This document shows positions 8,376-15,257 of a DNA stretch of 31,590 nucleotides, in pieces. Numbering within the stretch: the first letter of the stretch is position 1; each line of letters opens with the position of its first letter. A program made the translations under genes and the position numbers. Origin of the DNA: Alphaproteobacteria bacterium (GTDB lineage: Bacteria > Pseudomonadota > Alphaproteobacteria > Rhizobiales > Aestuariivirgaceae); NCBI GenBank assembly GCA_020441605.1, contig JAGRLX010000197.1, forward strand, positions 1 through 31,590, read 5' to 3'. A model generated the notes under the pieces. That model saw nothing but the letters and a program-made list of their open reading frames with translations, did not search any database and had not been told where the DNA came from.

Positions 8376-9200
8376 ATGGCAAAGAAAGCAAGCAAGCCGG
8401 CCCGCAAGGCGGCGGCAAAGAAATCCGCGACTACCGAGCTGGCGGCGGCACTTCTGTCGGGAAAGGTTAAGGTCATCGATCTGACGGCCACATTGGGCCC
8501 GGAGACGCCCCTGATCAAGCTGCCGCCCGCGATTGGCGTCAACACCCCTCAAGTCGAGATCCACACCATCTCGCATTACGATGACAAGGGTCCCTTCTGG
8601 GCCTGGAACTGGCTGAAACTCGGCGAGCACTCCGGCACCCATTTCGATGCGCCTGTGCACTGGATCACCGGCCGCGACTACAAGGATGGCTCTACCGACA
8701 GGATCGCCCCCAAGAACTTTGTGGCGCCCGTCAACGTGATCGACTGCAGCAAGGTGGTGAAGAAGAACCCGGATTTCCTGCTGACCGTCGATCATGTGAA
8801 AGCCTGGGAAGAACAGCACGGCGCCATCGAGAAGGGCTCCTGGGTCGTGATGCGCACCGATTGGTACAAGCGCAATGGAAGCGAGAAGGACTTCCTCAAT
8901 GCCGATGAGAACGGCCCCCATTCTCCCGGTCCGACGGCGGAGACCATCAAGTATCTCCTCAAGCGCGGTATCATCGGCTGGGGCTCGGAAACCGTCGGCA
9001 CCGATGCCGGATCCGCAGGCGGAATGACGCCGCCGTTCCCGGCCCACAACCTCATGCACAAGGCCAACCGCTATGGCCTGGCCAGTCTGTGCAATCTCGA
9101 CAAACTGCCGCCCAAGGGCGCAGTCATCATCGCCGCGCCGCTGAAGATCAAGAATGGCACGGGAAGTCCGCTGCGCGTGCTGGCCCTGGTCGCCAAGTAA
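8376..9200 (+). CDS. Metal-dependent cyclase-family hydrolase (kynurenine formamidase fold)
   Basis: 274 residues of the cyclase family, which includes KynB-type arylformamidases and isatin hydrolases. The metal-binding signature H-S-G-T-H-F-D-A-P-V-H is at residues 85-95, preceded by VIDLTATLGPETP. The ATG at 8376 follows GAGGCGAGGA by five bases. The first 17 residues are unusual: a Lys/Ala-rich stretch (AKKASKPARKAAAKKS) like a histone H1 tail, outside the catalytic fold. The gene sits between two paralogous FAD oxidoreductases, 180 bases after the first and 9 bases before the second. Hydrolysis of a cyclic or N-acyl aromatic amide is a plausible role; true kynurenine formamidase is not favoured because no other kynurenine-pathway gene is present. 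Confidence 0.88.
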   Translation: MAKKASKPARKAAAKKSATTELAAALLSGKVKVIDLTATLGPETPLIKLPPAIGVNTPQVEIHTISHYDDKGPFWAWNWLKLGEHSGTHFDAPVHWITGRDYKDGSTDRIAPKNFVAPVNVIDCSKVVKKNPDFLLTVDHVKAWEEQHGAIEKGSWVVMRTDWYKRNGSEKDFLNADENGPHSPGPTAETIKYLLKRGIIGWGSETVGTDAGSAGGMTPPFPAHNLMHKANRYGLASLCNLDKLPPKGAVIIAAPLKIKNGTGSPLRVLALVAK

Positions 9201-9209
9201 AGGTCCGGG

Positions 9210-10784
9210 ATGGCCGATTATGTGATCGTCGGCAGCGGCATCAATGCGCTCGTTGCCGCCTCCCTGCTTGCCATGAAGGGCAAGCGGGTGCAGGTGCTCG
9301 AGCGCAACGACCGCATTGGCGGTTGCATCCGAACAGACGAGATCACTGCACCTGGTTTTGTCCATGACGTGATGGCCACGACCTTCGTTCTGTTCCTCCT
9401 GTCGCCGGCCTATGGCTTGTTGGGACCCGAACTCGAAAAGCGCGGGCTCCAGTTCGTCCATCCCGAGATCCCGACCGGCGTCTTGAGACCGAATGGAACG
9501 AGCCTGCTGCTGCGCCGGGACCGCGCCGCAAATGTGGCCGCCTTTGAGGCACTGGCATCCGGCGACGGAACCCGGTACGGCGCAGACATGGACAGGCTTG
9601 GCGTGGACGCTCCGTTCCTGTTTGCGCTTCTTGGCGGGCGGCTCTGGTCCTGGTCCATGGCCCGGACCGTGGCGCGGGAGGCCTGGAAACGGGGGCCGCG
9701 CGCCCTCTCGGCCTTTTTCGGCGAGGCTCTGACGTCGGCGAGGAACTGGCTGGAGCCCCATTACCAGTCAGAATTGTTTCATGCGCTTCTGGCGCCCTGG
9801 GTGCTCCACACCGGCCTGGGACCCGAGAGCACCTACTCGGGGCAGATGGCAAAGGTGATCGCTTTTGCGCTCGAGGCGGCGGGTGCGCCAATCGTCAAAG
9901 GTGGCGCTCACAATATCCTCACGACCTTCGAACGCCTTATCCGTGATCATGGCGGCGACATTCGGGTCAATGCCGATGTTGTTCGGGTGGTCGTCGATGA
10001 TGCCAGACGCGCCACGGGTGTCATGCTGTCAAACGGCGAACGGATCACCGCCGGACAGGGCGTCATATGCTCGGTCACGCCTGCGCAACTCTATGGGCGG
10101 CTGCTGGAAGATCATGCCGGTGCGGATACCATGCGCCAGCAGGTGAAGGCCTTCGTGCATGGCAAGGGCAACATGCAGATCCACTATGCCTTGAAATCGG
10201 CGCCGGACTGGACCGCGCCGGAGCTTGGCAAGGTGGCCTTGCTGCACCTCACCGCGGGACTCGATGCGGTGTCGAAGGCGGTGAATGAGGCCGAACGCGG
10301 CATGTTGCCGGCGGAACCCACGATCTGTCTCGGTCAACCGACGGCCTTTGATCCCTCGCGCGCCCCCGACGGCAGGGCCATCCTCTGGCTTCAATTGCCC
10401 GAAGCGCCACGCCGGCTGAAGGGCGATGCGGCCGGTGTCATCAAGGTACCTGCGGACGGCCGCTGGAACGACACCGTGCGCGAAGCCTATGCCGACCGTG
10501 TGGAAGCCATTCTCGAAGCCCATCTGCCGGGCTTCAGGTCCCTTGTCATCAAGCGCCGCTGCTACTCGCCAGGGGATCTCGCGGACATGAATGTCAATCT
10601 TGCCGGGGGCGATCCCTATGGTGGCGCCTGCACCATCGACCAGTTCTTCCTGTGGCGTCCGCTCCGCGGTGCGGCAAACCACGATACTCCGGTTCGCAAC
10701 CTCTACCACATCGGCGCGTCCACCCACCCCGGACCGGGACTCGGCGGCGGCTCCGGGTTCCTGCTGGCCACTGCGATTTCATGA
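9210..10784 (+). CDS. NAD(P)/FAD-dependent oxidoreductase, phytoene dehydrogenase-like (copy 2)
   Basis: 524-residue paralogue of the flavoprotein at 6618. It shares GQPTAFDPSRAPDGRAILWLQ, the NLAGGDPYGG-DQFF-RPLRG region and a C-terminal FAD-contact block (LYHIGASTHPGPGLGGGSG). The N-terminal motif is YVIVGSGINALVAASLLAMKG: the third glycine of GxGxxG is alanine (GSGINA), a tolerated but less common variant, followed by VLERNDRIGG. The start ATG at 9210 is 9 bases after the cyclase stop with AGG nearby. The stop overlaps the MarR start (ATGA), so translation is coupled. The two copies may form a heteromer or act on successive intermediates; which one is not visible. Confidence 0.88.
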   Translation: MADYVIVGSGINALVAASLLAMKGKRVQVLERNDRIGGCIRTDEITAPGFVHDVMATTFVLFLLSPAYGLLGPELEKRGLQFVHPEIPTGVLRPNGTSLLLRRDRAANVAAFEALASGDGTRYGADMDRLGVDAPFLFALLGGRLWSWSMARTVAREAWKRGPRALSAFFGEALTSARNWLEPHYQSELFHALLAPWVLHTGLGPESTYSGQMAKVIAFALEAAGAPIVKGGAHNILTTFERLIRDHGGDIRVNADVVRVVVDDARRATGVMLSNGERITAGQGVICSVTPAQLYGRLLEDHAGADTMRQQVKAFVHGKGNMQIHYALKSAPDWTAPELGKVALLHLTAGLDAVSKAVNEAERGMLPAEPTICLGQPTAFDPSRAPDGRAILWLQLPEAPRRLKGDAAGVIKVPADGRWNDTVREAYADRVEAILEAHLPGFRSLVIKRRCYSPGDLADMNVNLAGGDPYGGACTIDQFFLWRPLRGAANHDTPVRNLYHIGASTHPGPGLGGGSGFLLATAIS

Positions 10785-11308
10785 TGTCGGATGACTTGTC
10801 ATTCCTGAGCGGCGTTCTGCATCGCCAGGCGGCGTCGGACAGGTCGATGCCATCGTTGGCGGAAATCGGCCTCAATTACTTCGTTCCCTATCTTCTCAAC
10901 AGGATCGCCGCCAGCTGGAATGGCGACATGGCCAACGAGCTTCGCAACCTCGGCCTCACCACGCCGCAGATGCGTGTTCTTGCGGTACTCAGCATCAACT
11001 CGGGCCTGACCATCAACGAACTGTCGGTTCTCACGGTCACCGAGCAATCGACCATGAGCCGCACCCTCGACATGTTGGAGGAAAGGGAACTGGTGCGGCG
11101 AAGACCACGCCTGAAGGACATGCGGGTGCGAGAAGTGGAAATCACGGAGGAGGGCCGCAAGGTCTTCGAGAATGTCTGGCCGGTCATGTTCAGCCGCTAC
11201 GAAGCGATGTTCAAGGACATCGGCGAGGAGGAGTTCTCCCGCTTTGTCGCAACCCTCCACAAGGTTCTCCGCAACATCAGGCTGGGCAATCAGGAAGGAT
11301 CACAGTGA
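10781..11308 (+). CDS. MarR-family transcriptional regulator
   Basis: 175-residue winged helix-turn-helix protein. Residues about 60-125 carry the MarR domain: LTTPQMRVLAVL, then LTINELSVLTVTEQSTMSRTLDMLEERELV (recognition helix about 86-103) and the wing RRRPRLKDMRVREVEIT. The N-terminal 35 residues form an extra segment. The start overlaps the stop of the upstream flavoprotein as ATGA; a second ATG at 10784 is also possible. MarR proteins usually repress catabolic operons and release DNA on binding a phenolic, CoA-linked or other aromatic ligand. This supports an aromatic substrate for the surrounding genes. Its 3' end overlaps the convergent iorB-like gene by nine bases. Confidence 0.92.
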   Translation: MMSDDLSFLSGVLHRQAASDRSMPSLAEIGLNYFVPYLLNRIAASWNGDMANELRNLGLTTPQMRVLAVLSINSGLTINELSVLTVTEQSTMSRTLDMLEERELVRRRPRLKDMRVREVEITEEGRKVFENVWPVMFSRYEAMFKDIGEEEFSRFVATLHKVLRNIRLGNQEGSQ

Positions 11309-12829
11309 TGCCAGCGTCTTGAGCGCACCATCGAGTGCGGTTCCGTCCTCATCCTTGAGGGCGGCGGTGATCAATCGGTCCATCCACTGTTCGGCATCCG
11401 CCCGGTCAAGCAGCAGCGGAACGGCCGACAAGATCCGATCATACTTGGAGTGGCCGCGCGCATGCGTTTCGGAATAGCCCTTGATGAGCCGCCTGGCCGA
11501 TAGGATGCCCCGTGCCAGGCCGTAGTTCTGCACCAGTATTTCGGTTGCGAGCGAGAGCCAGGCCTCCACATGCGCGGTCTCGACGCGGTGGCGGTAGAGG
11601 TGCCGCCGGAACCGACGCAGAGATGAGACGGCATAGAGTTGCAGAAACCCCCGGAGCTTGGCGGTCTGCACATGGCGGCCCCGGCCGAACAGCCGCTCGA
11701 TCACCGTCATCAGGAGCGGGCTGGCGGAAACCCGCGCGCCAAGTCTAGCCGGGAGCAGCCCCACGAGTTCTCCGGCCCTGGGATGCATGAATTCGGTTAG
11801 GTAGAGCGGCGCTCCGGCGGCCTGCATCTCGCGTCCGATGCGGGCAAATCGCGACGATCGTGTCTTCAGGTCGGCGACGCCGATCACGTCGTCGTAGGTC
11901 ATCGCGCTTGCCAGATATTTCGCGGCCGTAGCGGTGAACTGATGGTGGCGGGTGGCCCCACCGTGGTTCTGGTCAAGACGAGAGATTGATTCCAGCTTGG
12001 CGATATAGTCCGCGGCGTAGCCGATGTCCTGATAGTCGGCGGTGCGTTTCACCCCGGCGAGTGCAACTGCCTGCGCCGGCTGCGGAAGTGCGCGGATACG
12101 GCCCAGCAGCACATCGAGTGCCGGGTGCCCGAGACTGTCGGGCAGCACTTGTTCGGCCGCGGCGGCAGCAATTCTGGCATCGGGAAGCTCGTTCACGCCC
12201 GCCCGCGAAAACCCTAGCGCGAAGCCCGCCAGCGAGGCGTCCACCCCTTTCTTGCCCGCCCGGATGACATCCTCGAAGCTCTCTCGCGGAAACGGCAGGA
12301 CTCCAGCCGCGGCCAGGGCGCCCAGCATGGGCGCCGATATGATCGTGCTGCAACTCCGCGCCGCGTCATCCATGTCGAAGGCAATCACCTTCTGGGCTGC
12401 AACCCCGGCTGCCGCATCGACCGCCCGCGGATCGGCTATCGACTCCCCCGGCTTCTCCTTCTCCGCAACCGCATAGGCCCGGTGGGTGGACGTTATCAGC
12501 ACGCTTCTGTCAGGCGTGGCCAAGCCGCGAAGGATTGACCGTCCAGCTTCCATGAGTTCTGCCGCGATGACTACATCGACATCGCCGGGCGTCGGCATCA
12601 GCGCGAGCACCGGAGCCTGATCTCCGCGCGGTGGCAGCATTTCGACATAGTAGAGAGTGGCGCCCGTCCTCTGTGCCACGCCCGGCACCGAGGTTGACTG
12701 GGCATGCCAGCCATTGGCCTCGGCAACGGCGACGATCCAGTCCGTGAGCACGCCGCCGCCCTGGCCGCCCATGGCAAGGATTGCGATCGACAGCGGCTTT
12801 TCGCGGGTGTCTTCAGACGTTCGCGTCAT
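11300..12829 (-). CDS. iorB: Indolepyruvate oxidoreductase beta subunit, long form
   Basis: 509 residues. Residues about 13-205 are the gamma-type domain of the 2-oxoacid oxidoreductase superfamily, opening with IAILAMGGQGGGVLTDWI and a Q-R-T-G-A-T motif (AQRTGATLYY). The remaining about 300 residues are the alpha-helical C-terminal extension seen in alphaproteobacterial and betaproteobacterial indolepyruvate oxidoreductases (LESISRLDQNHGG, LRGFLQLYAV, LARGILSARRLIKGYSETHARG). With IorA it oxidatively decarboxylates aryl pyruvates to arylacetyl-CoA, passing electrons to ferredoxin or another acceptor. The ATG at 12829 overlaps the iorA stop by four bases (ATGA), which fixes the start. The last nine bases overlap the 3' end of the convergent MarR gene. 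Confidence 0.9.
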   Translation of the reverse strand: MTRTSEDTREKPLSIAILAMGGQGGGVLTDWIVAVAEANGWHAQSTSVPGVAQRTGATLYYVEMLPPRGDQAPVLALMPTPGDVDVVIAAELMEAGRSILRGLATPDRSVLITSTHRAYAVAEKEKPGESIADPRAVDAAAGVAAQKVIAFDMDDAARSCSTIISAPMLGALAAAGVLPFPRESFEDVIRAGKKGVDASLAGFALGFSRAGVNELPDARIAAAAAEQVLPDSLGHPALDVLLGRIRALPQPAQAVALAGVKRTADYQDIGYAADYIAKLESISRLDQNHGGATRHHQFTATAAKYLASAMTYDDVIGVADLKTRSSRFARIGREMQAAGAPLYLTEFMHPRAGELVGLLPARLGARVSASPLLMTVIERLFGRGRHVQTAKLRGFLQLYAVSSLRRFRRHLYRHRVETAHVEAWLSLATEILVQNYGLARGILSARRLIKGYSETHARGHSKYDRILSAVPLLLDRADAEQWMDRLITAALKDEDGTALDGALKTLASL

Positions 12830-14988
12830 GCTGCGGTCCGTTCGAACAGGAGGCGGTTCCGTTCTCGGCGGCGCTGAAGGAAGGATATGACTTTCTGGCG
12901 CAGGCGCATATTGAAGCGGTCCCAGCCGTTGGGATTGCGGATCACGTCGGCGCGGTAGAAAGATGGGCATAGGACCGCCGCGTCGGCGACGTCGCCGCAA
13001 TTGCCGCAGGCCACGCAGGACTTGTCGATGCTGGCCACCGGATCGTCGCGCAGCGGATCGCCAGTGAATTTCACCGACAATGACGGGCAGCCCGAAAGAC
13101 GAATGCAGGCGTGGTCGCCGGTGCACACATCCTCATCGATCCCGAAGCGTTGCCGAACAATGCGGGCGCCACCCCGCTCGGCCGAGTCGAGCTGTGGCTT
13201 TACCCGGCGCTGCTTGTTCAGCATGCATTCCGAAGAGGCGACGATGATCTTCGGTCCGCCTTCGGAGGTCGTCAGCGCCTCGCGCAAGGTGTCGCGCATC
13301 TTGCCGACGTCATATGTCCTGTCGATCTGGCGAACCCAGGTGGCACCGATCCCCTTCACAGCTTTGACGATGGAATTGTTGGTCGTGCGCTTGAGGTTGG
13401 AGGCGCGCGACGACATGATGTCCTGGCCGCCTGTCGCCGAGGAATAGTAATTGTCGACGATGAGCATCACGCCATCATGCTTGTTGAAGACGGCGTTTCC
13501 GACCGACGAGGCCAGGCCATTGTGCCAGAATCCGCCATCGCCCATGACCGATATCACACGCTTATCGGCCTTCACGTTGAACGCCGAGGCGGCCGCCGGT
13601 CCCAGGCCGTAGCCCATGGTCGTCGCACCGATGTTGAACGGCGGAAGGATCGAGAACAGATGGCAGCCTATGTCCGCCGAGACGTGGTGTGGGCCAAGTT
13701 CCTTTTCGACCAGCTTCATGGCGGCGAAGATCGGACGCTCGGGGCAACCCGTGCAGAATCCCGGTGGACGGGGTGGAACCACCTGGGCGAGGGCCCGCAC
13801 CTCCTTTGCCGACAGGACTGGCGCCGGATCGGGAAGGGGAGGGCGGTTCCCCAGAAGGCCTGGCGCGTGCTGCTCCAAAAAGCCGATCAGGCCTTTCTGC
13901 ATGACTTGCGCGGTATATTCGCCCGCGAGTGGAAAGACGTCCTTTCCAGCCACCCGGGTCGTCAAGCCGCGGCGGCGGAGCAGTGTGTTCAGCGCCTGCT
14001 CGATGAACTCGGGCTGACCCTCCTCGACCATCACAACGGCCGACTTCCCGGAACAGAATGCAAGCAGTTCATCATCGACCAGCGGGTATGTGACATTCAG
14101 GACGTAGAGCGGAACCCGTGTATTGCCATAGGCGTCGGAAAGCCCCAGTTGCTGCAGGCAACGGATCACGCCATTGTACATGCCGCCTTGCAGAATGATG
14201 CCGACATCCGCGTCCTCGGGCCCAAAGACTTCATTGAGCTTGTGCTCGGTGATAAAATCCACGGCCGCAGGCCAGCGCTTCTCGATCTTGAGCTTCTCGT
14301 GGATAAAGGAGGCCGGCGGCAAGACGATGCGATTGACATCCCGCACGGGGTTTTCAAGGGCCTGCTTCAACGTATTGACGGGTTTGACATTGTCCTTGGT
14401 TTTGAACCGCCCGTGGACATGACAGGCCCTGATCCGCACCTCCACCATGACCGGCGTATTGGAGGCTTCGGAGAGTTCGAAGGATTTCTCGACCATTCGC
14501 ACCATGGTCGGCAGATCGGGACGGGGATCCATCAGCCAGATCTGTGACTTCATCGCATAGGCATGGCTCCGTTCCTGCATGATGGACGAGCCTTCGCCAT
14601 AGTCTTCGCCGATGATGATCACCGCGCCGCCGTTGACCCCTCCCGAAGACAGGTTGGACAAGGCGTCGCTCGCCACGTTGGTTCCGGCGGTCGATTTCCA
14701 GGTCACGGCGCCGCGGATCGGATACATCACCGATGCCGACAACATGGCCGCCGCGGTCGCCTCCGATGCCGAGGATTCGAAATGGACCCCCAGTTCCGCC
14801 ATGTAGTCGGATGCATCGGCAAGCACATCCATCAGATGCGAAATCGGTGATCCCTGGTAGCCGCCGACATAGCTGACGCCCGATTGCAGCAGGGCTTTGG
14901 TGATTGCCAGGATTCCCTCGCCACGGAACTCGTCGCCAGCACCAAGCCGAAGGTCCTCCACCTCTCTCGCGAACGAACGCTCCGCCAT
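12826..14988 (-). CDS. iorA: Indolepyruvate oxidoreductase alpha subunit
   Basis: 720 residues. The N-terminal pyrimidine-binding domain contains YVGGYQGSPISHLMD and FESSASEATA. The TPP-pyrophosphate domain contains FCTGCPERP and the GDGGFWHNG...VDNYYSSATGGQD metal/TPP motif. A C-terminal iron-sulfur segment has cysteines at 622, 628 and 634 (last one CP) and at 658, 661, 664 and 674 (CxxCxxC...CP). The first half does not have the standard CxxCxxCxxxCP spacing. I chose ATG 14988 because GGAAGGAAGAG precedes it closely; ATG 15021 is in frame but lacks this. It acts with IorB on indole-, phenyl- or hydroxyphenylpyruvate from aromatic amino acids. The unit is divergent from the ABC transporter. 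Confidence 0.93.
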   Translation of the reverse strand: MAERSFAREVEDLRLGAGDEFRGEGILAITKALLQSGVSYVGGYQGSPISHLMDVLADASDYMAELGVHFESSASEATAAAMLSASVMYPIRGAVTWKSTAGTNVASDALSNLSSGGVNGGAVIIIGEDYGEGSSIMQERSHAYAMKSQIWLMDPRPDLPTMVRMVEKSFELSEASNTPVMVEVRIRACHVHGRFKTKDNVKPVNTLKQALENPVRDVNRIVLPPASFIHEKLKIEKRWPAAVDFITEHKLNEVFGPEDADVGIILQGGMYNGVIRCLQQLGLSDAYGNTRVPLYVLNVTYPLVDDELLAFCSGKSAVVMVEEGQPEFIEQALNTLLRRRGLTTRVAGKDVFPLAGEYTAQVMQKGLIGFLEQHAPGLLGNRPPLPDPAPVLSAKEVRALAQVVPPRPPGFCTGCPERPIFAAMKLVEKELGPHHVSADIGCHLFSILPPFNIGATTMGYGLGPAAASAFNVKADKRVISVMGDGGFWHNGLASSVGNAVFNKHDGVMLIVDNYYSSATGGQDIMSSRASNLKRTTNNSIVKAVKGIGATWVRQIDRTYDVGKMRDTLREALTTSEGGPKIIVASSECMLNKQRRVKPQLDSAERGGARIVRQRFGIDEDVCTGDHACIRLSGCPSLSVKFTGDPLRDDPVASIDKSCVACGNCGDVADAAVLCPSFYRADVIRNPNGWDRFNMRLRQKVISFLQRRRERNRLLFERTAA

Positions 14989-15006
14989 TGCTCTTCCTTC
15001 CGGAAA

Positions 15007-15021
15007 TTCTTGCAGAATCAT
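15007..15021. promoter_or_regulatory. Possible operator at the iorA promoter
   Basis: TTCTTGCAGAATCAT matches 12 of 15 positions of the sequence at 8317-8331 inside the palindrome before the cyclase gene, and contains its own ATTC-TTGCA-GAAT inverted repeat (15006-15018). Read leftward, a TATGAT -10-like hexamer lies in the same place, about 30 bases before the iorA start, so a bound regulator would block transcription. No matching -35 was evident. Confidence 0.35.
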
Positions 15022-15081
15022 ATAATCGTAGCGCAGGTAACCTTGGGGACCCACAGCGCAATCAAACCATAGTGGCGCGCA

Positions 15082-15099
15082 CCTTGCGTTTCTGCAAGG
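15082..15099. promoter_or_regulatory. Inverted repeat between iorA and the ABC binding-protein gene
   Basis: CCTTGC-GTTTCT-GCAAGG is a perfect 6+6 inverted repeat with a six-base spacer, in the 269-base divergent region between iorA and the solute-binding protein gene. It could be an operator for either direction. It resembles the repeat at 6466-6480 (CTTGC-N5-GCAAG). A ten-base palindrome, ATACATGTAT, lies further on at 15158-15167. Confidence 0.35.
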
Positions 15100-15257
15100 A
15101 TTATCGGCATTGTTGTGCGACGCCGCATGACGGGCCACGCCGATCAGGACTCAATCGATACATGTATAAGAATGCACTTGAATATTTCGGTGATTGCGTT
15201 TGAAATGCCTGCCAATCCAGGCCGGCCGTGGGAACCTGGGCCAACAGGGAGGAAGCC

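Noticed and set aside
8376..9200. Kynurenine formamidase (kynB) of tryptophan breakdown
   Set aside because: The metal motif is shared by the entire cyclase family; no tryptophan dioxygenase or kynureninase gene is nearby.
6618..10784. Carotenoid biosynthesis (crtI-like) cluster
   Set aside because: The flavoproteins resemble phytoene desaturase only at the superfamily level and no crtB, crtE or crtY-like gene is present.
15158..15167. Ten-base palindrome ATACATGTAT as an operator
   Set aside because: Too short to separate from chance and not repeated at other promoters in the window.
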